A stretch of 64,000 nucleotides of DNA from Clostridioides sp. ES-S-0010-02 (GCA_020641055.1 CP067345.1:1915317-1979316); one strand, 5' to 3'; shown: positions 18,505 through 27,792, counted from the stretch's first letter. The notes: generated from the letters alone by a model not told the origin. Translations and numbers: made by a program.

Positions 18505-19257
18505 CTAATCAATTAACATGTTTAAGAATTTTTCTTTATGATTTAAAAAATCTTGAGTAAGTTGATAATTTTCACTATCTTCGCATTTAACTTTATTAAT
18601 GCCATTCTCATTTATTTCATAGATGATTGAATTAGGATAACAAATTAATATGGGTGAGTGTGTTGCTATGATGAATTGGCAATTTTGGGTTACTAATTCG
18701 TGTAATCTTGTTATAAAAGCCATCTGTCTAGCAGGTGAAAGTGCTGCCTCTGGTTCATCTAATATATATATTCCTTCTTTAGAAAATTTATGAATAAATA
18801 ATGAGAAGAATGATTCACCATGAGATTGTTCATGCAATGATACTCCTCCATAATAGTTTATAGTTTTTACTCCTGACGAAAACCTAGAAGCTTTATCTAT
18901 TGCAGTAGCTACATTATAAAAAGATTCAGCTCTCAAGAAAAAATTTTGCTTAGGTTTTTTAGGTCCTTTTGTGATTGTTATATATTTATGAAGTTCAGAG
19001 TGGCTATTATAAGTACTAAAGCCAAAGTTTTTTGTACCACCTTCAGGGTTGAATCCATATTCAATAGCTATTGCTTCTAATAATGTTGATTTTCCACTTC
19101 CATTTTCACCAATTATAAAAGTTACGTTTTTATGAAACTCAAGTTGATATAAGTTTTTTACTATTGGTAGATTAAATGGATATTCATTTATACTATGTAT
19201 ACCTTTTCTGTTTAGTTTAACTGACCTAATATATTGATTTATTTTTTCAGCATTCAA
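18505..19257 (-). CDS. AAA/ABC-type ATPase (COG3910-like)
   Basis: The 250-residue soluble ATPase has a Walker A GENGSGKST (50-58), a signature-like region HEQSHGESFFSLF, Walker B IYILDEPEAALSP and a switch His in IATHSP. It has no transmembrane partner and only a short insert between the Walker motifs, as in stand-alone RecF/SMC-like ATPases of unknown function. Relatives are sometimes components of defence or DNA-repair systems, but no partner gene is adjacent. The start is a TTG at 19257 preceded by GGGAG at proper spacing. The upstream 300 bases contain no gene. Confidence 0.8.
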   Translation of the reverse strand: MNAEKINQYIRSVKLNRKGIHSINEYPFNLPIVKNLYQLEFHKNVTFIIGENGSGKSTLLEAIAIEYGFNPEGGTKNFGFSTYNSHSELHKYITITKGPKKPKQNFFLRAESFYNVATAIDKASRFSSGVKTINYYGGVSLHEQSHGESFFSLFIHKFSKEGIYILDEPEAALSPARQMAFITRLHELVTQNCQFIIATHSPILICYPNSIIYEINENGINKVKCEDSENYQLTQDFLNHKEKFLNMLID

Positions 19258-19584
19258 ATTTAAAACTCCCTTTTATTGATTTTAATATACTTATTATAAC
19301 TTAAAATTAGTGACTATATTTAGGTTTTTATCTAATAAATTTTAATATAGATATTAATAATTTTTAAATTGGAATCTAGATATAGATATTCATAGTGTTA
19401 ATTATCAGAAACCTTACACTAACAACAGATAATTTTAATTACTCTTAAAATATTTACTTAGGAAATTAAAATATTTTATATTTTTAACAATAAAAATATA
19501 TCTTTTATTATAAAAAAATTATTGAAAAACGATATTGTATGATGTAGTATATAATATATAAAATATTTTAAAGGAGTTGATATA
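19258..19584. other. AT-rich divergent intergenic region
   Basis: This 327-base stretch lies between the ATPase gene and the DUF2975 gene. I see no ORF with a ribosome binding site. A weak inverted repeat, TAAAATATTT with AAATATTTTA, occurs near 19447-19475. It should contain the promoters of both flanking genes. Confidence 0.4.
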
Positions 19585-20064
19585 GTGTCTGATAAATTTA
19601 TAAAAAATCTATTAAATGGTATATTACAAATTTTATTTTTTCTTTTAGCATTAGTACTTTCTGTAGGAGGAATTAAAGGCTTTAGTTATATTTGTTTTAG
19701 TGGTGAAGCAACTATACAAAGTTTTATATCTGGTATGTTAAGGTTTTCTTTGGTTGTATCATATTTTATTATAGTAAAGTCATTGTTAGAAATATTAAAT
19801 AGTTCTGAATATAGCTTATTCATAAATGAAAATGCAAAAAGATTTAGACTTATTGGCTATCTTTTACTTTTAAATTCTGTTATAGAATTTAGTTCAACTT
19901 TCGGTACTACTGGAACAGGAATGAGGTTCCTAGATTTAGGATTCGGATTTTACTTCACAGTCCCAACTCTTGTATATTTTGTGGTTGCTCTTATGAGTTT
20001 TGTGATTTCAGACGGATTTAAGAAGGCAATAAAGATAAAAGAAGATAATGATTTAATTATTTAG
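19585..20064 (+). CDS. DUF2975 family membrane protein
   Basis: The 159-residue protein has four hydrophobic helices (about residues 10-30, 45-65, 85-105 and 118-140). The layout and the NAKRFRLIGYLLLLNSVIEF loop match DUF2975 proteins. These are normally encoded directly upstream of a small YozG-like HTH protein, which together act as a membrane-linked regulatory pair. Here that HTH gene has been reduced to 12 codons, so the pair is broken. The start is a GTG at 19585 following AAAGGAG, and the stop is 10 bases before the HTH remnant. Confidence 0.75.
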   Translation: MSDKFIKNLLNGILQILFFLLALVLSVGGIKGFSYICFSGEATIQSFISGMLRFSLVVSYFIIVKSLLEILNSSEYSLFINENAKRFRLIGYLLLLNSVIEFSSTFGTTGTGMRFLDLGFGFYFTVPTLVYFVVALMSFVISDGFKKAIKIKEDNDLII

Positions 20065-20074
20065 GAGGCACACT

Positions 20075-20113
20075 ATGTCAATTATAGTAAATTTAGACAT
20101 GATGTTTCGATAA
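20075..20113 (+). pseudogene. Truncated YozG-like HTH regulator (12 codons left)
   Basis: Behind a good AGGAGG ribosome binding site (20063-20068), the frame reads MSIIVNLDMMFR and stops. MxIIVNLDxMM is the conserved N-terminus of the small Cro/YozG-type HTH protein that follows DUF2975 genes. Everything after residue 11 of the usual 65-75 is gone. This marks the left edge of a decayed or deleted region that continues to about 20,940. Confidence 0.8.
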
Positions 20114-20553
20114 CTCTATATTTATGTTTAGTATATGGTAATAAAATATTTAATATATACTCAGTCTTTATTTTAATATATCCAGTATTCGTTCCATCAC
20201 TACATCCATAATAATTCTTCTGAAGTAAATGATACACGAGATATATTTAATTCTTTACTAAATTTTTTCGTATCTAATTTTTTATTGATTAATATACAGT
20301 CTTCCACGGAGGTTGATTTGCAATAGCAGTAATGATATGTAAATATCTATATTACAACTTTTTCATATGTTTTAATTTTATAAAAACGAGTTAGACAGCC
20401 CAATTATATTAAATAAATTTGATATTAAAAAGGGCTATATAAGTGGGTAAGGAAATAGTTTTTTTCTATTGGAAAAATAAATAAAATTCTATTATAATTT
20501 AATATGTGACAAAAGTTTGCAAAAAACAACATTAAGTGAGGGGGACTTATTTT
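20114..20553. other. Decayed intergenic region, no intact gene
   Basis: About 440 bases without a supportable ORF lie between the HTH remnant and the truncated permease. On the minus strand, codons around 20300-20180 stay open and read KKFSKELNISRVSFTSEELLWM before two stops. This looks like eroded coding sequence, but I cannot name the family. Near the right end is the promoter and ribosome binding site region that once served the permease. Confidence 0.4.
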
Positions 20554-20688
20554 ATGATTTTTAACATGAAATATTTTTTGGAATTATTTCAAATAATAAT
20601 GAAATCATTCAATGTAACTGTGATTTTAGCAATAAGCTCACTGATATTTTCATTAATTATAGGAACGATAGTAGCGTTATTATCTTAG
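20554..20688 (+). pseudogene. N-terminal fragment of an amino-acid ABC transporter permease
   Basis: The 44 codons from ATG 20554, behind GAGGGGG, read MIFNMKYFLELFQIIMKSFNVTVILAISSLIFSLIIGTIVALLS and stop at TAG. That is the first transmembrane segment of a HisM/GlnP-type permease; the remaining 170 or so residues are missing. The frame joins directly to the C-terminal coding region of an M20 amidohydrolase, so a deletion endpoint lies at about 20,680-20,692. The matching ATPase is still present at 21074. Confidence 0.8.
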
Positions 20689-20689
20689 A

Positions 20690-20941
20690 AGAAAAAGTGC
20701 TTTAAAAATACTTGGAGATGAAAATATTGAAATGATTGATTTTTCAGCAATGACAGGTGAAGATTTTGCTATTTATATGAAGGAAAGACCTAGTTTATTT
20801 ATGTATATAGGGGTAGGAAATAAAGAAAAAAATATAAATTACAGACTTCATAATAACAAGTTTAATATAGATGAAAAATGTTTAAGCACAGCATCTTCAT
20901 TATTTGCACAACTTGCAGTAGATTATCTTTGTCAATGTTAG
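20690..20941 (+). pseudogene. C-terminal fragment of an M20-family amidohydrolase
   Basis: From about 20690 the frame reads RKSALKILGDENIEMIDFSAMTGEDFAIYM and continues to LHNNKFNIDEKCLSTASSLFAQLAVDYL, ending at 20941. The SAMTGEDFAIYM segment (family consensus MGGEDFA) and the LHNxxFxIDE segment are the metal-binding Glu and His regions at the end of M20 peptidases/amidohydrolases. About 300 N-terminal residues are absent. No start codon with a ribosome binding site remains, although an ATG at 20732 opens part of the fragment. It is the right side of the same deletion that truncated the permease. Confidence 0.8.
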
Positions 20942-21073
20942 ATTATAATTATAAGAATATATTCTATTTAAAAATAAAATGACTAAGTTATTTTTAGATT
21001 TCAAATTAACATATTAATTTTAGTATCAAATATATGATTAGTCTATTATATTTATTAAAAAAGGTGGATACTG

Positions 21074-21823
21074 ATGATAAAAGTAGAGAATTTACATAAA
21101 AGTTTTAAAGGTACAGAAGTTCTTAAAGGTATAAATTTAGAAATAAATCAAAGTGAAGTAGTAGCTATACTTGGTCCATCTGGAACAGGTAAATCTACGT
21201 TACTTAGATGTTTAAATTATTTAGTTGAGCCTACAAAAGGAAAAATAATGATTGGAGATGTAAAAGTAGATGTAGAAAAAGCAACAAAAAAGGATATAGC
21301 AAATTTAAGAAAACATACATCTATGGTATTCCAAAATTATAACCTATTTAAAAATAAAACAGCATTAGAAAATGTAATGGAAGCATTGATAGCGGTACAT
21401 AAAAAGAGTAAACAAGAAGCTAGAGAAATTTCGATAAAATTAATAGAAAAAGTTGGGATGTTAGATAGAAAAGATTTTTATCCATCAAAGTTATCTGGAG
21501 GTCAGCAACAAAGAATAGGTATAGCTAGAGCGATGGCAGTAAATCCAAATGTAATATTATTTGATGAACCAACATCTGCACTTGACCCAGAACTTGTTGG
21601 AGAAGTTTTAAGTGTTATAAAATCGCTTGCAAAAGATGGAATAACAATGCTTATTGTGACTCACGAAATAAATTTTGCAAAAGAAGTTGCTGATAAAATT
21701 ATATTTATGGATAATGGTGTGATAGCTGAAGAAGGAACTCCTGATGAAATATTTAATAATCCAAAAAATGAAAGAACGGCAAAATTTTTAAATATTATTA
21801 GGAAAGAAGAAGTATTTAATTAA
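21074..21823 (+). CDS. Polar amino-acid ABC transporter ATP-binding protein, GlnQ/HisP type
   Basis: The 249-residue ATPase is complete: Walker A GPSGTGKS (34-41), Q-loop in MVFQNYNLF, signature [15 protein letters not shown], Walker [15 protein letters not shown] and switch His in [13 protein letters not shown]. The polar amino-acid transporter subfamily is clear. Its permease (truncated at 20554) and the amidohydrolase between them have been lost, so it now lacks a local membrane partner. It may serve another transporter or be on the way to decay. GGTGG precedes the ATG. A perfect hairpin terminator follows. Confidence 0.9.
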   Translation: MIKVENLHKSFKGTEVLKGINLEINQSEVVAILGPSGTGKSTLLRCLNYLVEPTKGKIMIGDVKVDVEKATKKDIANLRKHTSMVFQNYNLFKNKTALENVMEALIAVHKKSKQEAREISIKLIEKVGMLDRKDFYPSKLSGGQQQRIGIARAMAVNPNVILFDEPTSALDPELVGEVLSVIKSLAKDGITMLIVTHEINFAKEVADKIIFMDNGVIAEEGTPDEIFNNPKNERTAKFLNIIRKEEVFN

Positions 21824-21895
21824 AAACATATAATTGAAGTATGTCTTAAGACATATGAGATACTTTCATAAAAGTAAGCTAATTAACATACAAAA

Positions 21896-21943
21896 TTAAT
21901 AGATATCTTAATTTATATAATTAAGATATCTATTAACTTTTTG
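21896..21943 (+). terminator. Rho-independent terminator after the GlnQ-type ATPase gene
   Basis: TTAATAGATATCTTAATT pairs with AATTAAGATATCTATTAA around a 4-6 base loop and is followed by CTTTTTG. A separate 16-base palindrome, TATGTCTTAAGACATA, lies upstream at about 21840. Confidence 0.8.
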
Positions 21944-22024
21944 AGTAAAAATATAAATTCTAGATTTAGACGTAATGCCTATAATTTGAATTAATTAAAA
22001 TTATGTGTATTGAATCATATAAGT

Positions 22025-22720
22025 TTAAATATCAAACTTATTTTGGAAACAAAAGATTTCAAACTTATTTTTGTTAAAAGATAATAGACCTTCATCTCTC
22101 ATTTTTCCAAGTTCTCTTGACATAGAACTTCTATCAACACATAAAAAGTCAGCCATTTCATTTCTTGAAAAAGGGATTGTAAACTTATAGTTACCTGTTC
22201 TCTCTATTTGATTTGAAAAGTACATGAGCAATTTTTCACGAGTTGTTTTACAAGAAAGCAACTCTATTTTGTTATGAAGTAAAATATTTTTTTCAGCTAT
22301 TAATTGTAACATATTTTCAACAAGTCTATTGTGAAATTCACATGTAGACGAGCAAATACCAGTCACACTTTTAAACTTTATAAATAGAACTTCACATGAA
22401 GATGTTGTCACTACTGTTACAGTACTTTTATGTAGTCTAGTGCAAGCAAACACCTCTCCAAATAAATCACCAGGTAAAAGTTCAGCCACAATATTTCTAT
22501 TACCTTCAATATCTTCTTTTATTATGTGTGCACTTCCCTTAAGCATAATTCCAATAGAAGTCACTTCATTTCCTACAGAAAATATTATGTCATCTTTTGG
22601 ATAAGTCTTATCAGTAACACCCAAACATTCTAACATTGCTTCAAGTTCATCATCTTTAATCCCTTCAAACAGAGAAATCCTTCTTAATAGATTTATATGT
22701 TTTTCTAAAAATTTTTTCAA
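22025..22720 (-). CDS. Crp/Fnr-family regulator, probably HcpR-like
   Basis: The 231-residue protein has an N-terminal cyclic-nucleotide-binding-type beta-roll (PKDDIIFSVGNEVTSIGIMLKGSAHII, LLPGDLFGEVFA) and a C-terminal winged helix with recognition region NEMADFLCVDRSSMSRELGKM. It lies divergent from a ferredoxin gene and hcp. In Clostridia and sulfate reducers HcpR-type Crp/Fnr proteins control hcp, so this is the likely regulator. I place the start at TTG 22720, because AAGGAAG lies 8 bases upstream; the ATG at 22765 has no ribosome binding site. The intervening leader contains a perfect palindrome that could be its own operator. The cofactor (heme in some HcpR) is not evident. Confidence 0.82.
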   Translation of the reverse strand: MKKFLEKHINLLRRISLFEGIKDDELEAMLECLGVTDKTYPKDDIIFSVGNEVTSIGIMLKGSAHIIKEDIEGNRNIVAELLPGDLFGEVFACTRLHKSTVTVVTTSSCEVLFIKFKSVTGICSSTCEFHNRLVENMLQLIAEKNILLHNKIELLSCKTTREKLLMYFSNQIERTGNYKFTIPFSRNEMADFLCVDRSSMSRELGKMRDEGLLSFNKNKFEIFCFQNKFDI

Positions 22721-22734
22721 ATAATCACTTCCTT

Positions 22735-22748
22735 GTTGCATATGCAAC
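22735..22748. promoter_or_regulatory. Perfect 14-base palindrome before the Crp/Fnr gene
   Basis: GTTGCATATGCAAC reads the same on both strands and abuts the ribosome binding site of the regulator when the TTG start is used. Its position in the 5' leader fits autorepression. I do not see the same palindrome in front of the divergent ferredoxin-hcp genes. Confidence 0.45.
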
Positions 22749-22904
22749 CGATAATTTCTTTTCATTGTACTATACTAAATTTATAAAAGCAAGGAGATAT
22801 AAAAATCCTGATACAAAAATCTAAAATAAAAAAGACCTATGTCTTAAAAATAAATATCTAGTAAAGTAGTATTTTAAACAAAAAAATTTTATGAGGTGAT
22901 ATAA

Positions 22905-23633
22905 ATGATTAGAAAAATAATTAAAATTAATGAAGAAAAATGTAATGGTTGTGGATTATGTGTTGAAGCTTGTCATGAAGAAGCTATAGGTATGGTAAAT
23001 GGAAAAGCAAAACTTTTAAGAGACGATTATTGCGATGGTTTAGGAGATTGTTTACCAACTTGTCCAACGAATGCAATTTCATTTGAAAATAGAGAGGCTG
23101 CAGAATATGATGAAGAAGCAGTAAAAGCAAATATGGAAGCAAAGAGAGCACAAAAAGAAAATTTAGCATGTGGATGTCCAGGTTCTCAGTCTAAGTCTAT
23201 AAAAAGACAAGATTTAGATACTATATCTACAAATAACAATATAGTAATGGAGGCACAAGAGTCTCAGCTTAATCAGTGGCCAGTGCAAATAAAACTAGTA
23301 CCTGCTAATGCATCATATTTAAAGAATGCAAGTCTTTTAATAGCAGCAGACTGTACAGCATATGCATATGGAAATTTCCATAATAAATTTATGAAAAATA
23401 AGGTTACATTAATTGGTTGCCCTAAACTTGATGAAGTTGATTATGCTGAAAAACTTACAGAAATTTTAAGATTAAATGATATTAAAAATATAGTGGTAAC
23501 ACGTATGGAGGTACCTTGTTGTGGTGGTATCGTAAATGCAGTTAAAACAGCCCTACAAAATAGTGGAAAGATGATACCATGGCAAGTAATTACTATATCT
23601 GTAGATGGGAAAATAGTAGATGGAGAAATCTAA
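22905..23633 (+). CDS. 4Fe-4S ferredoxin-type protein co-encoded with hcp
   Basis: The 242-residue protein has an N-terminal two-cluster ferredoxin domain: CNGCGLCVEACHEEAI and DGLGDCLPTCPTNAISF. After a linker with a CGCPGS motif comes a domain with AADCTAYAYGNFHN, IGCPKLDEVDYAEKL and VPCCGGIVNA, which adds further cysteines. Proteins of this build commonly sit next to hcp and are thought to donate electrons to the hybrid-cluster protein. It starts behind GAGGTG, with the next gene 63 bases downstream. Co-regulation by the divergent Crp/Fnr protein is inferred from position. Confidence 0.85.
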   Translation: MIRKIIKINEEKCNGCGLCVEACHEEAIGMVNGKAKLLRDDYCDGLGDCLPTCPTNAISFENREAAEYDEEAVKANMEAKRAQKENLACGCPGSQSKSIKRQDLDTISTNNNIVMEAQESQLNQWPVQIKLVPANASYLKNASLLIAADCTAYAYGNFHNKFMKNKVTLIGCPKLDEVDYAEKLTEILRLNDIKNIVVTRMEVPCCGGIVNAVKTALQNSGKMIPWQVITISVDGKIVDGEI

Positions 23634-23696
23634 TTAAGTAAATCGTAAACAATTTAATAAATTTTAATAAATAAAATTAAATGGGAGGAATAAAAG

Positions 23697-25289
23697 ATGG
23701 AGAATATGTTTTGTTTTCAATGTGAACAGACAGTTGGTGGTAAAGGATGTACTATAAATGGAGCTTGTGGTAAAAAAGGGGGAACAGCTAATTTACAAGA
23801 TGAACTTACAGGAGTATTAATTGGACTTTCAAGAGCAACTGTTGGAAATAAAAATAGACCAACAAGAGAAACAGATAAAGTTATGATAGAAGGATTGTTT
23901 ACTACTGTAACAAATGTAAGTTTTGATGATGAAGCTATAAAAAGACAAATTGAAAAAACTGAACTAGCAAAAAGTGAACTTGTACCTAGATGTTCAGATT
24001 GCTCAACAACTTGTAGTAGAAATGATAACTATGATATGAAGAATTTATGGAATGATAATGAAGATATACGTTCATTAAAATCATTAATTTTATTTGGATT
24101 AAGAGGGATGGCTGCTTATGCTTATCATGCAATGGTACTTGGATATACAGATAAAGAAGTGAATGACTTTTTCTACGAAGGGTTAATAGCAGTTGGAGAA
24201 GACTTATCTAGTGATGAACTTTTAGGATTTGTAATGAAAACTGGGGAAATAAACTTAAAATGTATGGAATTACTTGATAGAGCAAATACCGAAACTTATG
24301 GAACACCAGAGCCAACTCAAGTACCTATGAAAATTGAAAAAGGTCCATTTATTGTAGTTACAGGGCATGACCTTTATGATTTACACAAATTGCTAGAGCA
24401 AACAAAAGATAAGGGAATAAACATATACACTCATGGAGAATTATTACCAGCACATGCATATCCAAAATTAAAAGAATATAAGCACTTAAAAGGAAATTTT
24501 GGTACAGCATGGCAAAATCAACAAAAAGAATTTGACAATATACCTGCTCCAATACTATTTACGACAAACTGTTTAATGCCTGTTAAGGATAGTTATAGAG
24601 ATAGAGTATTTACTACAGAAGTGGTTGCTTATCCTGGTATGGTTCATATTGGAGAAGATAAAGATTTTTCTAGTGTAATAGAAAAAGCACTTGAACTTGG
24701 AGGATATAAAGAAGATATGCATATGACTGGAATAAATGGAGGTGATATGCTAACTACTGGTTTTGCAAGAGGAACAGTTTCATCTGTACAAGATACAGTA
24801 GTAGAAGCTGTAAAAAATGGTGCCATAAGACACTTTTTATTAGTTGGTGGTTGTGATGGTGCAAAACCTGGAAGAAATTATTATACTGAATTTGTAAAAC
24901 AAGCTCCTGAAGACACTGTTATATTGACTCTTGCATGTGGAAAATATAGATTTAATGATTTAAATCTTGGAGAAATAGGTGGTTTACCACGTTTAATGGA
25001 TATGGGACAATGTAATGATACTTACAGTGCAATTCAAGTGGCTATTTCATTGGCAAATGCTTTTGAATGTGATGTAAATGAATTACCTCTTAGCATAGTT
25101 CTATCATGGTATGAACAAAAAGCTGTTTGTGTACTTCTTACATTGCTTTACTTAGGTATAAAAAATATCTATATAGGACCTTCTTTACCAGCGTTCTTGT
25201 CTGAAAATGTATTGAATATATTGGTTGAGAAATTTGCTTTAACTCCTATATCTACTCCAGAAGAAGATATGAAAAAAATATTAGGATAA
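23697..25289 (+). CDS. hcp: Hybrid-cluster protein (hydroxylamine/NO reductase)
   Basis: The 530-residue cytoplasmic enzyme starts with the cluster-binding cysteines Cys6, Cys9, Cys18 and Cys24. It carries the hybrid-cluster ligands in VVTGHDLYDL, YTHGELLPAHAY, FTTNCLMPV, VGGCDGAKPGRNYYTEF and TLACGKYRFN (His, Glu and Cys positions of prismane proteins), and finishes with QVAISLANAF and SWYEQKAVCVLLTLLYLGI. Length and all motifs agree with class II Hcp. The accepted role is detoxification of nitric oxide or hydroxylamine under anaerobic nitrosative stress. Its partner ferredoxin is directly upstream, and a GGGAGG ribosome binding site precedes the ATG. Confidence 0.97.
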   Translation: MENMFCFQCEQTVGGKGCTINGACGKKGGTANLQDELTGVLIGLSRATVGNKNRPTRETDKVMIEGLFTTVTNVSFDDEAIKRQIEKTELAKSELVPRCSDCSTTCSRNDNYDMKNLWNDNEDIRSLKSLILFGLRGMAAYAYHAMVLGYTDKEVNDFFYEGLIAVGEDLSSDELLGFVMKTGEINLKCMELLDRANTETYGTPEPTQVPMKIEKGPFIVVTGHDLYDLHKLLEQTKDKGINIYTHGELLPAHAYPKLKEYKHLKGNFGTAWQNQQKEFDNIPAPILFTTNCLMPVKDSYRDRVFTTEVVAYPGMVHIGEDKDFSSVIEKALELGGYKEDMHMTGINGGDMLTTGFARGTVSSVQDTVVEAVKNGAIRHFLLVGGCDGAKPGRNYYTEFVKQAPEDTVILTLACGKYRFNDLNLGEIGGLPRLMDMGQCNDTYSAIQVAISLANAFECDVNELPLSIVLSWYEQKAVCVLLTLLYLGIKNIYIGPSLPAFLSENVLNILVEKFALTPISTPEEDMKKILG

Positions 25290-25359
25290 AGAAAATACGC
25301 TTAGCTGATAAGGTATAAATTTTATAATCAAAGTATTATTAAGATTAATTATAATTAAC

Positions 25360-25408
25360 ATAAATAAGGGGTGGCTTTGTATAAGGTCAACCCTTATTTA
25401 TATTTTTA
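25360..25408 (+). terminator. Rho-independent terminator after hcp
   Basis: ATAAATAAGGGGT pairs with ACCCTTATTTAT (one bulge) around a 20-base loop and is followed by ATTTTT. The remaining 250 bases up to the patatin gene hold no recognisable gene. Confidence 0.8.
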
Positions 25409-25662
25409 TGGTCTATTACTAAAGTATATATTATTTTAATCAATTATTTATAATAAATCATACTTTTAAACTTATAATACTTAAAATATGTGTATAGTAC
25501 AAACAAATAAAAAGTATAGTTTTAATAGTGCAGGATACTGAATTTAATTATAGAAAGAGGAACTTTGTAATATAGAATTTGCATAATATATATATATTAT
25601 AGTGTAATTATTTTAACTAAAATTTAAAATATATAAGGCATTTTATATGGGGGTATGTATAT

Positions 25663-26574
25663 ATGAAAAATTCGAATTTTAATATATTAACATTCGATGG
25701 TGGTGGATTAAAGGGAGCATTAAGTATATCCATACTTGAGAGAATAGTAGAGGAGTATCCAAGTTTGTTAAATAACATAAATATGTTTGGAGGAACATCT
25801 ACAGGAAGTTTGATTGCATTAGGGCTTGCATATGGTGTAAGCCCAAAAGAGATAAAGACTCTCTATTCAATTGAAAATTCAAAGTATATTTTCAACAAAA
25901 GTTATGCAGAAATGCTCAGACCAAAGTATGAAAATAAAAATTTAAAGGAAATTTTACTAAGTATATTTCCAGAAGACTTAGAATTGAAAGATTTAAGTAA
26001 ATTAGTCATGGTACCAAGCTTTTATATAGGTAATGAAGAACATTCATGGAGGCCTGTATTTTATAATAATATGCCAAATTCTCTTAATAAAACTAGTAAA
26101 GTTGTGGATGTAGCAATGGCAAGTAGTGCTGCACCAGTATTCTTTCCAACCTATAATTGTCATGTTGATGGTGGTATAATAGCAACTGACCCAAGTTTAG
26201 CATGTATAGTTTATTCAATTGACAGTGGACTTAAGCTAAATTATAAAAATACAAGACTTTTTTCTATAGGGACTGGATATGTATATAATAGTATAAAGAC
26301 AGATACAACTGAATGGGGAGCTATTGACTGGATAATCAATAAGGAGCCAGACTTACCAATTATATCTGTTACACTAGAAGGGAACTCTCAAATGAGTCAA
26401 CTATTTTCTCAAAAACTTCTTGGAGATAATTACTATAGGTTAAATCCTAAAATGGAGAGAGATGTAGCTATGGATGATTGTGATTCACTAGAATATTTAA
26501 TATCTCTAGGTGAAAACTGTGATATAAAAGATGCATTTGAATGGATAAATAAAAAAGGTTTTTATAAAAATTAG
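25663..26574 (+). CDS. Patatin-like phospholipase
   Basis: The 303-residue lipid acyl hydrolase has the three patatin signatures: oxyanion-hole glycines DGGGLKG (12-18), nucleophile elbow G44-T-S46-T-G48, and the dyad Asp169 in VDGG. No signal peptide or membrane anchor is visible, so it should be cytoplasmic unless secreted by another route. Patatins cleave membrane phospholipids. In bacteria they serve either as toxins or effectors or in lipid turnover. It stands alone, without cGAS-like or toxin-immunity neighbours, which argues against a CBASS-type defence effector here. GGGGG precedes the ATG by nine bases. Confidence 0.88.
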   Translation: MKNSNFNILTFDGGGLKGALSISILERIVEEYPSLLNNINMFGGTSTGSLIALGLAYGVSPKEIKTLYSIENSKYIFNKSYAEMLRPKYENKNLKEILLSIFPEDLELKDLSKLVMVPSFYIGNEEHSWRPVFYNNMPNSLNKTSKVVDVAMASSAAPVFFPTYNCHVDGGIIATDPSLACIVYSIDSGLKLNYKNTRLFSIGTGYVYNSIKTDTTEWGAIDWIINKEPDLPIISVTLEGNSQMSQLFSQKLLGDNYYRLNPKMERDVAMDDCDSLEYLISLGENCDIKDAFEWINKKGFYKN

Positions 26575-26765
26575 GTATAGTTTTTCATTATATTTATAAG
26601 TAGAAAATTTTTATAGTTTATAATTTTGATAAAAGATTTTGCAATTTTAAATACTTTAATATCATATAGTATTTTCTAAATAAAGTAAAAAATAATAAAA
26701 TACAAGATTATTAAGTTACTTCTTAGGGAATAAATAAAATATAATTTTTTTAAGGAGTGATGAAA

Positions 26766-27719
26766 ATGATAAAACTTGCTACTTTTGCAGGTGGGTGTTT
26801 TTGGTGTATGGTAAAACCTTTTGATAAATATGATGGAGTTATAAAAGTAGTTTCTGGATATACATCTGGTCATGTTGAAAATCCTACATATCAAGAAGTA
26901 TGTTCAGGAACAACTGGCCATGTTGAAGCTATTCAAATAACTTATGATGATAATATAATAAGTTATGATGAACTTTTAAATATATTTTGGAAACAAATTA
27001 ATCCTACGGATGATGGTGGACAATTTGGTGATAGAGGAACTCAATATAAAACTGCTATATTTTATCATGATGAAGAGCAAAAAAATACAGCTTTGAAGTC
27101 AAAAGAAAGCTTAGAAAATAGTAAAATATTTGATAGTAAAATAGTTACTGAAATAATTCCAGCAACTAAATTTTACGAAGCAGAAGAAAATCATCAAGAT
27201 TATTATAAAAAAAGACCATTAAATTATAATATGTATTATAAAGGTTCAGGAAGATATAATTTTGTAAAAAGTTATTGGGATGGAAATAATGTAGATAGGG
27301 AAGCGTTAAAAAAGACTTTAACTCCTATTCAATTTGAAGTTACTCAAAATGACATGACAGAAGTACCTTTTGAAAATGAATATTATGATAATAATGAAGA
27401 AGGTATCTATGTGGATATAGTAAGTGGAGAGGTTTTATTTTCTTCAAAGGATAAATTTGATGCAGGATGTGGATGGCCTAGCTTTGCAAAGCCAGTTATA
27501 GATAAGTCTATAATTGAAAGAAGTGATTTTTCACAAGGCATGTATAGGGTTGAAGTAAGAAGTGCTAAAGGAAATTCTCATCTAGGTCATGTTTTTGATG
27601 ATGGGCCAAAGGAACTTGGAGGTTTAAGGTATTGTATAAATTCTGCTTCTCTTAAGTTTATACCTAAAAAAGACATGGAAGAATTAGGATATGGAGAATA
27701 TTTAGAGCTTTTTAAATAA
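26766..27719 (+). CDS. msrAB: Peptide-methionine sulfoxide reductase MsrA-MsrB fusion
   Basis: The 317-residue bifunctional enzyme repairs both stereoisomers of methionine sulfoxide. Residues 1-155 are MsrA, with the catalytic GCFWC (Cys11). About residues 185-317 are MsrB, with [17 protein letters not shown] and the catalytic cysteine in [12 protein letters not shown] choose ATG 26766, eight bases after AAGGAG. The GTG at 26757 overlaps that ribosome binding site. It appears to be monocistronic, with a hairpin terminator just downstream. In an anaerobe this is an oxidative-stress repair function. Confidence 0.95.
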   Translation: MIKLATFAGGCFWCMVKPFDKYDGVIKVVSGYTSGHVENPTYQEVCSGTTGHVEAIQITYDDNIISYDELLNIFWKQINPTDDGGQFGDRGTQYKTAIFYHDEEQKNTALKSKESLENSKIFDSKIVTEIIPATKFYEAEENHQDYYKKRPLNYNMYYKGSGRYNFVKSYWDGNNVDREALKKTLTPIQFEVTQNDMTEVPFENEYYDNNEEGIYVDIVSGEVLFSSKDKFDAGCGWPSFAKPVIDKSIIERSDFSQGMYRVEVRSAKGNSHLGHVFDDGPKELGGLRYCINSASLKFIPKKDMEELGYGEYLELFK

Positions 27720-27751
27720 TTAAAACTAGTTATATCATATATTCAGATTAG

Positions 27752-27792
27752 AGATGGAAATATAAATTTATGTTTTCATCTTTTGTTTTTTT
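27752..27792 (+). terminator. Rho-independent terminator after msrAB
   Basis: AGATGGAAATATAAA pairs with TTTATGTTTTCATCT, with two mismatches, directly followed by TTTTGTTTTTTT. Confidence 0.75.

Noticed and set aside
18505-19257. The stand-alone ATPase as part of an anti-phage operon
   Set aside because: Neighbours are a molybdoenzyme operon and a DUF2975 gene; no nuclease, reverse transcriptase or toxin partner is present.
20180-20300. Minus-strand coding remnant in the scar region
   Set aside because: A short open stretch exists (KELNISRVSFTSEELLWM), but it ends in two stops and matches no family I can name, so it is only mentioned in the spacer entry.
25663-26574. Patatin as a CBASS-type defence effector
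   Set aside because: No nucleotidyltransferase or ancillary gene is adjacent; the gene stands alone between terminators and msrAB.
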